From assembly GCA_047618565.1 (NCBI GenBank), contig JBLHKW010000002.1, positions 62,001-126,000 on the forward strand: a stretch of 64,000 nucleotides of DNA, read 5' to 3'. Shown here in pieces: positions 32,576-41,785 of the stretch. A program made the translations under genes and the position numbers. Origin of the DNA: JBLHKW01 sp047618565 (GTDB lineage Bacteria > Planctomycetota > UBA1135 > GCA-002686595). The notes below the pieces were generated by a model that saw nothing but the letters and a program-made list of their open reading frames with translations, had not been told where the DNA came from and ran no database searches. Position 1 is the first letter of the stretch; each line of letters opens with the position of its first letter.

Positions 32576-32940
32576 ACATCCCCCTCGAACTGACTGCGGG
32601 AGGACTCCAGTCGAGTCGGCAAATCAGGACTTGCCGAGCGCCGGATCATGCGCTGTCCAGGGCTCGTCGCAGACGGAGAGCTCGGCCATCATGCTGCGCA
32701 GACCTTCGATGTCGGTGGCTACCGGGATGCGCGAAAGCGCGCGAGGCGTAAGGCGTCCGTTCAATATCGTCATCCAATTGCGCTCGCTGCAAAGCAGGTT
32801 GGCCGCGGATGCGACCAGTCGATAGCATGTGAGGGACACGGCGAATGCCGGGTTGCGTGCTCCTGCGTACACCTGTTCGCGCGATTGTGTCTGGGCGCCC
32901 CATGGACCCGTCGTGCGCCGAGCGTCAAGGAAAGAACGAG
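32576..32940 (+). other. Intergenic region between divergent genes
   Basis: No well-supported gene. An 82-codon open frame on the minus strand (32872-32624) lacks a ribosome site and family resemblance. AAGGA at 32928-32932 serves the PQQ-like gene that follows. Promoters for both flanking genes must lie here, but none stands out. Confidence 0.4.
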
Positions 32941-34260
32941 ATGATGATCAGCCTGTTGAGCGTTGGGTTCGGAATGTTGCTTGCGCAACCGTCGTGGACT
33001 GCACTGTCGGGTGAAGGCACCTCGAACTGGCCGCAGGCGGGCGGTCCCGACCGCACCGGGAAGGTCGCCTTGAGCGGCGTCGACTTCGAGTGGCCGGAGG
33101 ATGGTCCGAAGATCGCCTGGCGCGCGGATGTTGGCGCCGGTTTCGGTGGCGCGTCGGTCCACGGAAGCGAGGTGTTCCTGCTCGACCGGGAGGCCGGCGA
33201 GGTCGACCTGTTGCGGGTTCTCGATATTGAGAGCGGCGAAGGTCTTTGGGAATTCGTCTACGAGGCCGAGGGCCGCTTGAACTACCCGGGTTCGCGCACC
33301 GTGCCCACGGTGACCGACAAGCACATCTACATCTGCAGCGGACACGGACGCGTCACCTGTCTGGATCGTGCGGCTCAGTCAGAGCTGTGGAGCATCAATC
33401 TCGAGCAGGACTACGGTGGCATCCCGCCTGGCTATGGCTGGTCCTGTTCGCCGGTCCTGGTTGGCGACCTGGTGATCCTGACCGCGTTGGGCGAGGAGGT
33501 TGGCATGGTGGCCTTTGACCGATTCACGGGCGATGAGGCCTGGATCACCAGTCCACTGGGCACGACCCATGCGACGCCGGTCGTGATGGATCTGCTCGGC
33601 AAGCAGCAGCTCGTCTTCATCTCTGCCCCCGAGCAGGAGCCGAATGCCATGAACGAGGGCGGCACGGTGACGATCTCGAGCTTCGACCCCGCCGACGGTA
33701 CCACCCTGTGGGAGATTGCCGTCCCCGGCAGTCCGTACCCGATTCCCGGGCCGGTCCAGGTCGACGGTGAGCGCTTCTTCGTGACCGGCGGCTATCGCGG
33801 CGGATCGTCGATGCACCGGATCGCCAAGGGCGAGGACGGATACGAGGTCGAGACCGTCTTCCACATCGACCGCGGCTCCCAGATCCACAACCCGATCCTG
33901 CACGAGGACAACCTCTACCTGGTCGTCAACGAGAACTGGAACGACGTGCGCAATCGCCGCACAGAGGGCGGGTTGCTCTGCCTCAGCCTCGACGGTGAGG
34001 AGCGCTGGCGCACGGGCGACGATCCGAACTTCGGGCGCGGCCCCAGCCTGCTGGCCGGAGACCACCTCCTGGTCCAGGACGGATACAACGGCACCCTGCG
34101 GGTCGTGAAGATCGCTCCCGACGGCTACGAGCAGGTCGCCCAGGCCAACCTCTTTGACGTGGAGGACCGGCGCGACCACCAGATGTGGGCCCCGATGGCG
34201 CTCGCGGGTCGTCTCCTGCTGCTCCGCAGCCAGGAAGAGCTGCTCTGCGTTGAGCTCTGA
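32941..34260 (+). CDS. Exported PQQ-like beta-propeller protein
   Basis: 439 residues from the ATG at 32941, which has AAGGA 8 nt upstream; the open frame starts earlier but that part reads as non-coding. A short signal (LLSVGFGMLLA) precedes WPQAGGPDRTGKV, the planctomycete-type opening of PQQ-like propeller proteins (W-P-x-F/A-x-G-P...G). Repeating blades are seen (SVHGSEVFLLDREAGEV, CLDRAAQSELWSI, FDRFTGDEAWIT, FDPADGTTLWEI). Such proteins are typically periplasmic and of unknown ligand; no PQQ-binding enzymatic residues are evident. Confidence 0.88.
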   Translation: MMISLLSVGFGMLLAQPSWTALSGEGTSNWPQAGGPDRTGKVALSGVDFEWPEDGPKIAWRADVGAGFGGASVHGSEVFLLDREAGEVDLLRVLDIESGEGLWEFVYEAEGRLNYPGSRTVPTVTDKHIYICSGHGRVTCLDRAAQSELWSINLEQDYGGIPPGYGWSCSPVLVGDLVILTALGEEVGMVAFDRFTGDEAWITSPLGTTHATPVVMDLLGKQQLVFISAPEQEPNAMNEGGTVTISSFDPADGTTLWEIAVPGSPYPIPGPVQVDGERFFVTGGYRGGSSMHRIAKGEDGYEVETVFHIDRGSQIHNPILHEDNLYLVVNENWNDVRNRRTEGGLLCLSLDGEERWRTGDDPNFGRGPSLLAGDHLLVQDGYNGTLRVVKIAPDGYEQVAQANLFDVEDRRDHQMWAPMALAGRLLLLRSQEELLCVEL

Positions 34261-34339
34261 CAGCGCGCCGGCCCATGCGCGCGTTTCACTTCACTTCACG
34301 CGCACAGCGTCGTAGGCGAAGAAGGCCTCGGGCCTGGTC

Positions 34340-34735
34340 TCAGTGCACCCCGGCGCTGTCCTTGTCCGACCCTTCCAGATCAGGTGCGGCGCCAAGAGTC
34401 GTGCGTGACGAGCTCCCGTCCTCCATGAAGACCTCGAGGTCGATGGACCCGGCGTCGCCGACGTGGAGCCGGGCGGACTTGTCCCCCTCGGAATCGAGCA
34501 GGGTCACGGTCGGCTTCGGCGTGCTGTACGCGTCGAAGACCATGCGCTGCGTCCCGCGCGAGTCCTCCAGCACGAAGCGTTCCGCGCGCAGCGTCTTGCA
34601 GAGCGGCGCGGCGGCACTCATGAGGGTGATGAGTGCCAGGGTGCCGATGACTCCGGTGCCGTAACGGACGAGCCGTCGGTTCTGGCGTTCGAGTCGGTCG
34701 ATACGAGCGTGCAGATCGATGTTGGGTCGGTTCAT
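34340..34735 (-). CDS. Single-span membrane protein with a coiled-coil N-terminus
   Basis: 131 residues from the ATG at 34735 with a strong AGGAGGA upstream. A short N-terminal coiled coil (LHARIDRLERQNRRLVRY) is followed by a membrane helix at ~28-45 (GTGVIGTLALITLMSAAAP). A beta-rich exterior domain comes next (FVLEDSRGTQRMVFDAYSTP, VTLLDSEGDKSARLHVGD). The exterior part looks like a small repeated beta domain. Function is unknown. Confidence 0.75.
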   Translation of the reverse strand: MNRPNIDLHARIDRLERQNRRLVRYGTGVIGTLALITLMSAAAPLCKTLRAERFVLEDSRGTQRMVFDAYSTPKPTVTLLDSEGDKSARLHVGDAGSIDLEVFMEDGSSSRTTLGAAPDLEGSDKDSAGVH

Positions 34736-34913
34736 GCGGGTCCTCCTGCCCGCCACTTGGGCGGGTTCATGCCTTGGTGTGTGTGTCGTGCCAACGGGCG
34801 CCGACCCTTACGCCGCCACGGCGAGAGGATTTTCGGGAATAGTCGGATCGGTCGGCGCAAGCTCCCAAAAGCCTTTGTTACCCAACGCGCATTCCACTCT
34901 GGAGCCCCGACCG

Positions 34914-35699
34914 ATGTTGACGGCACTGCTCCTCACCCTTTTTCCGCTCCAGAGCCAGGCTCCGTCACCGCTGGTGGCCGAGATCGATGGCTTCACGTTC
35001 AAGCCTGGCATGCAGGTCGTTGGTACGGTCTACCACTACAGAAAGTCCAACGTCGACGGGAGCAATCCCAGCCACGTGGACCTCTACATGGCGAGCGATT
35101 CCCGCATGGAGTCCTTCAAGTACCACACGGGCTCCACGGTGGGCACGCTCGTCTGTGCTGACATGGACTGGACGACCTTCTCGGTCGCACGCTTCGAGAC
35201 CGCGAGGGTCTTCGCGGATGGCACGGAGGAGAACATGGCGATCCTTGAAGCGAAGGGCGATGTGCTGCACTGCGTCATGGGCGGCAGCACGTTCACGGTC
35301 AATGTCGAGCGCTACCCCTGGCATACGTATGACTTCGACCTGGCCAGCCTGAACATGGGTCTGCGCTACCTCGCAGATCCCGAGGGCGTCGCGCTCATGG
35401 GCATGATCGACCAGTATCGCGGGCGCCTCGTCCCCAAGGGGTTCGTCGAGCTGGCTTACCTCGACGATGCGGAACGCGCCGGCCACACTTGTCGTCACTA
35501 CAGCATCGATGGCCCGGGCTTGCAGGACCGTGGCGGTGAACTCTGGGTGCGCCAGGGGACGGACCCGGTCATCGTCGACTACGAGATCGATCTACCGGAT
35601 GAGTCCAGCATGCAGTCCGGTAAGATGCTGCTGGTCGGTACCGAAGTGCTCGATGCGGATGCCTGGAAGAAGCATCGGAAGTCCGCTCTGGAGCAGTAA
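34914..35699 (+). CDS. Exported hypothetical protein
   Basis: 261 residues from the ATG at 34914 (GGAG 10 nt upstream). It has a short signal segment (MLTALLLTLFPLQSQ) and a beta-rich mature part that resembles a DUF-type lipid-binding or lipoprotein-carrier-like fold only loosely (VVGTVYHYRKSNVDG, LVCADMDWTTFSVARFETA). No active-site motif is recognised. The next gene starts 3 nt downstream, so they form an operon. Confidence 0.7.
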   Translation: MLTALLLTLFPLQSQAPSPLVAEIDGFTFKPGMQVVGTVYHYRKSNVDGSNPSHVDLYMASDSRMESFKYHTGSTVGTLVCADMDWTTFSVARFETARVFADGTEENMAILEAKGDVLHCVMGGSTFTVNVERYPWHTYDFDLASLNMGLRYLADPEGVALMGMIDQYRGRLVPKGFVELAYLDDAERAGHTCRHYSIDGPGLQDRGGELWVRQGTDPVIVDYEIDLPDESSMQSGKMLLVGTEVLDADAWKKHRKSALEQ

Positions 35700-35702
35700 A
35701 CC

Positions 35703-37436
35703 TTGAACAGACTCATTGTCCTCGCCCTCGTCCTCCTCGCGACGCCCACGGCCACAGCTGCGGGTGTACTGGTGCAGGTGGATCGTCCATCGATCGACTT
35801 CGATGTCGCGCGGACGGCGTTCGCGCAGGCGCAGGCTGCCGCCCGTGCGGACGGCGGCGCGTTGTGGGGTGTTTCCATGGACCTTCCCATCCTCTTCGTC
35901 GATCCGGACACGCGCGCCGTGGCCGCAAATCGCGGCGATGCCCAGGGCTTACTGACGGAGCGCGACGGAGTCTGGTCAGGCACGTACCCCGCCGATCTGG
36001 CCATCGCCAACTTCATGACCGATTGGGCTGGAGTGCGCTGGACCATGCTCATGTGGCCGCCGCCGACGGAGCCCGTCGCGCGCGTGCGGCTTCTGATGCA
36101 CGAGTCGTTCCACAACATCCAGGGGCAACTGGGCATCTCGTTGTTGTCGAGTCCCTGTGCGCATCTCGCGACCTACGCTGGTCGCCTCTGGCTACGCCTC
36201 GAAGCGCGCGCCTTGGCCGCCGCCTTGACTGCGGAAGCGGGCGACGGTGTGCGAGAGGACGCCGTTTCGGATGCGCTACTACTGCGCGCGATGCGACGCT
36301 CCCTGTTCCCCGGAAGCGGCGACGCGGAGGAGGCGCTCGAGCGTGCCGAGGGCTCGGCCGAGTACACCGGCGTTCGTCTCTGCGCTCCCACGGATCGCGC
36401 CCGTGCCGATCTCATCGTGACCACCCTCACACGCCTGGCCGAACGCGAGACGCTGACACGCTCGTTTCCCTACGCGACAGGCCCCGCCCTGAGCCTGCTC
36501 ATGGATGGCTACGACCCCCATTGGCGCGAGGACTACCTGGCCGGCCGCTCGCTCACCGAGCTCCTCGCTCCGGTCGTCGCTTTCGAGCCACCCACGGACC
36601 CGGAAGACACCGCGCGTCATTGCGCCGATCGCTACGGGTACGACGAGGTCGCAGCCGAGGAGTCGAAGCGCGAGCAGCTGCGACAGCTGCGGATCACGGT
36701 TCTGCGCCAGCGTTTCGTCGACGGCCCCGTGCTGATCCTGAGAGGCCGCACGCCGAACACCTCCTTCGACCCCAACCGCATCGAGATCATCGACGGCGTC
36801 GGCTTGGCCTACGGAACCTACTGGGTGTCCGATGCCTGGGGCATCGCCAATGCTCCCGGCGGCGCGCTCGTGTGCGCCGACCTGCGCATGCATCTTCCCG
36901 CGCCCTTCGAAGTCGAAGGCTCCAAACTCTCAGGCACCGGCTGGACCCTGGACCTGGCCCCCGGCTGGGAGATCGCACCTGGTCCACGGGATGGGGACTT
37001 TGAGCTGGTCGAGGGGTCGGCAGTGCAGGAATCGGCGAACGAGCAGCTACACGACACGATAGTGGCCCTGGATGCGCGCTTCTTCGATGCCTACAACATC
37101 TGTGATCTGGATACACAGGGGTCGTTGCTCTCGGAGGACCTCGAATTCTTTCACGACCAAGGTGGGCTCACCACGTCGAAGGCAGACCTGCTCTTCGCGA
37201 TCGAGGAGAACATCTGTGGCAAGGTGACGCGTGAGCTCGTACCTGGGAGCATAGAGGTCCACCCCATCCCCGGTTACGGTGCCGTCGAGATGGGACTTCA
37301 CATGTTCCGTAGCAGCGAGAACCCTCCCGGCACAATTCCGAGGCCCGCGAAGTTCGTCATGATCTGGCGCCAGGAGAACGAGGATTGGCGCATCACGCGC
37401 GTCATTAGCCTGCACGCTCCGCCGGAAGATCTGTAG
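35703..37436 (+). CDS. Exported HExxH protein with a C-terminal NTF2/DUF4440-like domain
   Basis: 577 residues from a TTG start 3 nt after the previous stop. A signal peptide (LIVLALVLLATPTATAAG) is followed by a domain with HESFHNIQ at residues 133-140, an HExxH zinc motif, and downstream helices rich in Arg/Glu. The middle (residues ~330-430) is beta-rich. The last ~125 residues (LDARFFDAYNICDLDTQGSL ... RPAKFVMIWRQENEDWRITR) have the DUF4440/SnoaL pattern of an NTF2-like fold. The combination is unusual. A gluzincin-like peptidase is possible but the third ligand is not identified. Confidence 0.7.
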   Translation: MNRLIVLALVLLATPTATAAGVLVQVDRPSIDFDVARTAFAQAQAAARADGGALWGVSMDLPILFVDPDTRAVAANRGDAQGLLTERDGVWSGTYPADLAIANFMTDWAGVRWTMLMWPPPTEPVARVRLLMHESFHNIQGQLGISLLSSPCAHLATYAGRLWLRLEARALAAALTAEAGDGVREDAVSDALLLRAMRRSLFPGSGDAEEALERAEGSAEYTGVRLCAPTDRARADLIVTTLTRLAERETLTRSFPYATGPALSLLMDGYDPHWREDYLAGRSLTELLAPVVAFEPPTDPEDTARHCADRYGYDEVAAEESKREQLRQLRITVLRQRFVDGPVLILRGRTPNTSFDPNRIEIIDGVGLAYGTYWVSDAWGIANAPGGALVCADLRMHLPAPFEVEGSKLSGTGWTLDLAPGWEIAPGPRDGDFELVEGSAVQESANEQLHDTIVALDARFFDAYNICDLDTQGSLLSEDLEFFHDQGGLTTSKADLLFAIEENICGKVTRELVPGSIEVHPIPGYGAVEMGLHMFRSSENPPGTIPRPAKFVMIWRQENEDWRITRVISLHAPPEDL

Positions 37437-37901
37437 TACACGCCAGCCACGGACGGTCCCATCAGCATGCCGGGTCATGAAGCGACTCATTCGGGGGTGT
37501 GACCCTGCTTGCCAAGATCGGCTCAAGCGGCCCTGCCACCTCCGCCGGACATTGTTCGGAATGCGCATTGGCGCGATAGAGAGCTCGCCATTGCAAGCCG
37601 CATCGTGCCGAAGAGAACGACTGCTCCGGACCTGCTCGGAAGGCCGCGTCGCTCCCTTGATCGAGCGCCTGGGGCACGGATAGGGCCGGTCGATGGCGGG
37701 AAGTCACTCCGCTGGTCGGTAGCGGGCACTCAAGGTGTAGGAGAAGCCTCTACAAACTTCGGGACACGATACACTGGCCTGGCGGAGCACTTCGGGCGTG
37801 GGAGCATCAGCGGGCAGCTGTGTTCCGGGAGTGCACGAGTGCAAGTCGCAACGGACTTGGATGAAACAGGACGCGTGGGCAACGGCAGCCAATATCTAGC
37901 A
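37437..37901 (+). other. 465-bp region without recognised genes
   Basis: The frame of the downstream propeller gene remains open back to 37509, but the upstream residues do not look like a signal peptide or a conserved domain, and two in-frame ATGs near 37902-37920 fit better. No repeat, RNA or promoter motif was recognised. Confidence 0.4.
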
Positions 37902-40304
37902 ATGACAAACCGAATAACGATGGCAGGCACTGGACGTTTGACGTGGGTCGGAACTGGCGCGGCAGTGCTGGTTGCGACGCTCTGGATCGCTCGCGGGGGC
38001 GTGGACCTCGGTGAGCAGGCCGAGGACTCGGACACGCCGCCCGGGTCGTACGAGGGCCTGAGTTTCTGGGGCGACTCGCGCGCGTATCCGGGCGTCGACA
38101 TTCCCGATGGCGGGTTCAGTCGAGCTTACGAGTATTCGAAGACGCGCCTGCGTGATTCGGTGTCCACGGACCCGTTTGGAGTTACGGGGGTTCAGGCACT
38201 GGGCGCGGCGTGGGAGCCGCTCGGGCCGACGAACGGGGGTGGTCGAACGTTGACCGTCGTGTTCGAGCCGGGGGACCCGGGGACGATCTGGGCCGGCGCG
38301 GCGGGCGGTGGGCTCTGGCGTAGTACGACGGGCGGGGTCGGCGCCACGGCGTGGGAGCGCATCGATACCGGGTTTCCGGTCCTCGGAGTATCGAGCATCG
38401 CGTTCGATCCGGGTGATGCGAACGTGATCTACATCGGGACCGGCGAGGTCTACAACCATCAGATGTCGGGCGACCTGCCCGCTGACCGGCGTACCCGCGG
38501 CAGCTACGGGATCGGGATTCTCAAGTCGACGGACGGCGGCGGCACGTGGAGCAAGAGCCTCGACTGGTCCTACAACCAGAAGCACGGCGTGTGGGCCGTG
38601 CGTGTCGATCCGCTCGATGCGGATGTGGTCTGGGCCGCGACGACGGACGGGATCTACAAGTCGGTGGACGCGGGCGCGAGCTGGGTTCAGAAGCTCAACG
38701 TCGTGATGGGCACCGACCTGGTCATCCACCCGACGAGCACGGACACGGTTCTGGCTGCCTGTGGAAACCTCTCCAGTGCAAATCGGGGCATCTACCGCTC
38801 GACCGACGGAGGCGACAACTGGAACCAGACCACCGGCGGCGGTATTCCGTCCAGTTTCATGGGCAAGATCCAGTTCGCGGTGACGCCCGCTGATCCGGAC
38901 CTTGTCTTCGCCAGCATCGGCAACGGATTCACGAGCGCGCAGGGGCAGACCTGGCTGATGCGTTCGACGGACTTCGGCGACAGCTTCAACCTGCGCAGCA
39001 ACGTGGACTACTCCCGTTACCAGGGCTGGTTTGCTCACGATGTCGCGGTCAGCCCGACGGATGTGGACACGCTCATGTGCATCGGTATCGATGCCTGGAA
39101 GTCGACGAACGGCGGCATGTCCCTTACCCAGAAGTCGGACTGGGCAAGCTACTTCACCGGCGCCATTCCGTCGGGTGGTCCCGAGGGCCCCCCGAACTTC
39201 TCCCACGCGGATCACCACGACGTCATCTACCACCCGACGGATCCGAACATCCTCTACCTGGCCAACGATGGGGGCGTCTTCCGCTCCACGGACGGCGGCG
39301 AGACCTTCGAGGGCGTGAACGGCGGCTACCAGACGCAGCAGTTCTACAACGGCAGTACGAACTACGCGACGGATCCGAATCTCGCCATGGGCGGGCTGCA
39401 GGACAACTCGACCACGATCTACCGCGGAAGCGGCGACTGGGATCGCGGCGTGTTGGGTGGCGATGGTGGTTGGGGTGCGATCGATCCCACGGATTCGAGC
39501 ATCGTCTACGCCACGGCCCAGTTCCTTTACATCGCGAAGTCGGTCAACGACGGCGTGAACTTCACCTACATCGCTCCATCGAACCCCGGAGGTCCGGTGG
39601 CCTTCATCTCGCCCTTCCTGATCTCCCAGGAGGATCCCCAGGTCCTTTACGGGGGCACGAGTTACATGCACCGGTCGTTCGACGGCGGCAACTCGTGGGA
39701 TCTCGGCAACGGCGGAGCGGAGCTCGATGGGAACGGTCTGCTGCTGCTCGCCATCGCGCAGGACAATGACGACGTCATCTACGCCGCGACCTATCCGGGC
39801 GCGAGTCGTGGGCATGTGTTCCGCAGCCTCGACGGCGGTGCGAGCTTCACCGACATCACGGGCAGCCTGCCCGATCGCTACCCGGGCGACCTCACGGTCG
39901 ACCCCGCGGACGAGGCCACGGTCATCCTGACCATGTCGGGCTTCGGGAGTTCACACGCGTACCGTTCGACCGACTACGGGACCACCTGGGCGGACATCGA
40001 TGGCGGCGTCCTGCCCGACGTGCCGACCAGCGCGGTTGTCGTCGACCCGCAGAACCCCGATCACATCTACGTCGGAAACGACATCGGCGTCTACGTCACC
40101 CGTAACGGCGGTAGCACCTGGGTGCAGCTCCACCTGGGATTGTCGGAAGCCGTCATGGTCATGGACCTGGGCATCTCTTCCAGCGATCGCCGACTACGCG
40201 CCTTCACCCATGGCCAGGGTTGCTTCGAGACTGACCTCGTGCGGCCGCCTACCGGCCGCCGGTTCTCGACTCCGCCCGTCTACATCGGGCCGGGGCCGCC
40301 GTAA
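37902..40304 (+). CDS. BNR/sortilin-type beta-propeller protein, exported or anchored
   Basis: 800 residues from the ATG at 37902 (ATG 37920 is an alternative). A hydrophobic segment (WVGTGAAVLVATLWIA) near residues 14-29 acts as signal or anchor. The rest is made of repeated blades with Asp-box-like S-x-D-x-G-x-x-W motifs: STDGGGTWSKSL, SVDAGASWVQKL, STDGGDNWNQTT, SFDGGNSWDLGN, STDYGTTWADID, and others. This is the Vps10/sortilin or BNR sialidase-like propeller arrangement. Enzymatic residues cannot be placed. A terminator-like hairpin overlaps the stop codon. Confidence 0.88.
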   Translation: MTNRITMAGTGRLTWVGTGAAVLVATLWIARGGVDLGEQAEDSDTPPGSYEGLSFWGDSRAYPGVDIPDGGFSRAYEYSKTRLRDSVSTDPFGVTGVQALGAAWEPLGPTNGGGRTLTVVFEPGDPGTIWAGAAGGGLWRSTTGGVGATAWERIDTGFPVLGVSSIAFDPGDANVIYIGTGEVYNHQMSGDLPADRRTRGSYGIGILKSTDGGGTWSKSLDWSYNQKHGVWAVRVDPLDADVVWAATTDGIYKSVDAGASWVQKLNVVMGTDLVIHPTSTDTVLAACGNLSSANRGIYRSTDGGDNWNQTTGGGIPSSFMGKIQFAVTPADPDLVFASIGNGFTSAQGQTWLMRSTDFGDSFNLRSNVDYSRYQGWFAHDVAVSPTDVDTLMCIGIDAWKSTNGGMSLTQKSDWASYFTGAIPSGGPEGPPNFSHADHHDVIYHPTDPNILYLANDGGVFRSTDGGETFEGVNGGYQTQQFYNGSTNYATDPNLAMGGLQDNSTTIYRGSGDWDRGVLGGDGGWGAIDPTDSSIVYATAQFLYIAKSVNDGVNFTYIAPSNPGGPVAFISPFLISQEDPQVLYGGTSYMHRSFDGGNSWDLGNGGAELDGNGLLLLAIAQDNDDVIYAATYPGASRGHVFRSLDGGASFTDITGSLPDRYPGDLTVDPADEATVILTMSGFGSSHAYRSTDYGTTWADIDGGVLPDVPTSAVVVDPQNPDHIYVGNDIGVYVTRNGGSTWVQLHLGLSEAVMVMDLGISSSDRRLRAFTHGQGCFETDLVRPPTGRRFSTPPVYIGPGPP

Positions 40305-40314
40305 GCAGCGGCCC
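40293..40314. terminator. Hairpin between convergent genes, containing a stop codon in the loop
   Basis: GGGCCGC (40293-40299) pairs with GCGGCCC (40308-40314); the loop contains the TAA of the propeller gene (40302-40304). It lies 11 bp from the 3' end of the convergent VOC gene, so it probably ends both transcripts. Confidence 0.6.
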
Positions 40315-40324
40315 GCAGCCCGGG

Positions 40325-40804
40325 CTACTGCACGTGCTGGTCGAACAGGATGGCATTGCCGTCCGGGTCGACCAGGGTCAGGCTAGCGGGACCCTTCGTG
40401 GTCTCGTCGGCCTCCGTGATCAACGCGATGCCGTTCTGCTTGAAGTGCTTCTGGATGACGCGCACGTCCATGAACTCATCGACCGGCTCGGCCTGACTGT
40501 CCCAGCCCGGATTGAAGGTCATGATGTTGCCCTCGAACATTCCGTGGAAGAGGCCGATGGTGCAGTCTCCGTTGCGCAGGACTTGCCAGTTCTGACTCGC
40601 TTTGCCTCCTGCGATCTCAAACCCGAGCTTCTGGTAAAACTCCGTGGATGCGGCCAGGTCCTTGACGGAGAGGCTGACGGAGAAATTGCCAAGGTCCATC
40701 TTCTGCGGCCTTTCGGTGGCGGACTGCAGTGATTGCTCGGCAGCGACGCCGGTTGCGTAGGAGATGCACGCGATGGCGATTGCGAACGGGATGAAGTTCT
40801 TCAT
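40325..40804 (-). CDS. Exported VOC (glyoxalase/dioxygenase fold) protein
   Basis: 159 residues from the ATG at 40804, starting with a signal peptide (FIPFAIAIACISYATGVAA). The VOC domain follows: FSVSLSVKDLAASTEFYQKLGFEIAG, then a beta strand LRNGDCTIGLFHG, and the ending ASLTLVDPDGNAILFDQH, which holds the typical D-P-D-G-N-x-I motif. Metal ligands are not evident at all positions. A start outside the membrane is unusual for this family. It is divergent from the AraC-type regulator, with about 45 bp between starts. Confidence 0.85.
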   Translation of the reverse strand: MKNFIPFAIAIACISYATGVAAEQSLQSATERPQKMDLGNFSVSLSVKDLAASTEFYQKLGFEIAGGKASQNWQVLRNGDCTIGLFHGMFEGNIMTFNPGWDSQAEPVDEFMDVRVIQKHFKQNGIALITEADETTKGPASLTLVDPDGNAILFDQHVQ

Positions 40805-40848
40805 GGCATACTGAATACCCGAGCGCCGGTTGCAGCGCTTGACATATC

Positions 40849-41772
40849 TTGCGCATCGAACCAGAAGACCCCAGGGGCACATCGGGCGACTATGTGAAGC
40901 GCGTCAACCGCGCCATCGACCACATCGTGGGCCATCTTGAGCAGCCACTTTCGCTGGAGGTCGTCGCCCGCGCCGCGTGCTTCTCCCCGTTTCACTTTCA
41001 CCGGATCTTCCGCTCGCTCATGGGGGAGACCCTCGGTCATTTCGTGAAGCGCTTGCGTCTCGAGCGCGCACTGTCGCTCCTGACCTACGAGTCGCACCGT
41101 TCCCTGACGGACATCGCGGGTGCCTGTGGATTCACCTCGTCATCGGACTTCTCGCGCAGTTTCAAGCAGCGTTACGGCGTGCCCCCGAGCGACTTCGACG
41201 TCGAGTCCTTCCGCACACAGCGGCGCGAGGACTGGCAGGCCGTGATCGCGGGCGAGCAGTCGAGCCATCGCTTCGATCGTCTGCCGGCCGGCGAGAATCC
41301 CGACAATTTCGAGGTGCGCCTGCGGCGCTTGCCGGCACGCGACGTAGCCTACATCCGCGTGCTCGACTCCTTTCGTCCGGGCTCGGTAGCGGACGCCATC
41401 GGTAGGCTGGTCGTATGGGCGGAAGCTCGCGGGCTGGCCGATGGCCAGTGGTTGGGTTACATGTGGGATGACCCGGAGGTCGTGGCGCACGCCGATTGCC
41501 GCTACGACGTGGGGCTCGAGGTGCCGGGCATGAAGGCCGAGGGCGAGGTCGGTCACATCCGTTTTCCCGGCATGCTCGTGGCCGAGGTCGAGGTGCGCGG
41601 GCCGATCGAGCTCGAGCTGCGGGCGCTCGACTGGCTCTATCGCACGTGGCTACCGGCGAGCGGTTACGTGCCGGCCGACCAGCCGTCCTTCGAGGCATGG
41701 ATCGGGAGGCCCTTCGCGCACGGCGAGGAGCACTTCGAAATTCTGGCCCAGATACCGGTGGAGAAGAGCTGA
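40849..41772 (+). CDS. AraC-family regulator with GyrI-like effector domain
   Basis: 307 residues from TTG at 40849; GTG at 40893 is an alternative. The N-terminal ~110 residues contain the double helix-turn-helix of AraC/XylS proteins (SLEVVARAACFSPFHFHRIF, LGHFVKRLRLERAL, SLTDIAGACGFTSSSDFSRSF). The remainder is a GyrI/SbmC-like effector-binding domain (FEVRLRRLPARDVAYIRVLD ... WLYRTWLPASGYVPADQPSF). Such proteins often sense small hydrophobic compounds. The divergent VOC gene is a likely target. Confidence 0.9.
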   Translation: MRIEPEDPRGTSGDYVKRVNRAIDHIVGHLEQPLSLEVVARAACFSPFHFHRIFRSLMGETLGHFVKRLRLERALSLLTYESHRSLTDIAGACGFTSSSDFSRSFKQRYGVPPSDFDVESFRTQRREDWQAVIAGEQSSHRFDRLPAGENPDNFEVRLRRLPARDVAYIRVLDSFRPGSVADAIGRLVVWAEARGLADGQWLGYMWDDPEVVAHADCRYDVGLEVPGMKAEGEVGHIRFPGMLVAEVEVRGPIELELRALDWLYRTWLPASGYVPADQPSFEAWIGRPFAHGEEHFEILAQIPVEKS

Positions 41773-41785
41773 CGTGAGGGAAGCG

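Noticed and set aside
32624..32872. 82-residue minus-strand frame between the alpha/beta hydrolase and PQQ-like genes
   Set aside because: No ribosome site, no family resemblance and weak codon signal; too uncertain to list as a gene.
37896..39815. 639-codon open frame on the minus strand under the BNR propeller gene
   Set aside because: It is a mirror of a GC-rich coding gene; its translation is rich in Arg, Asp and His without domains, while the plus strand shows repeated blades.
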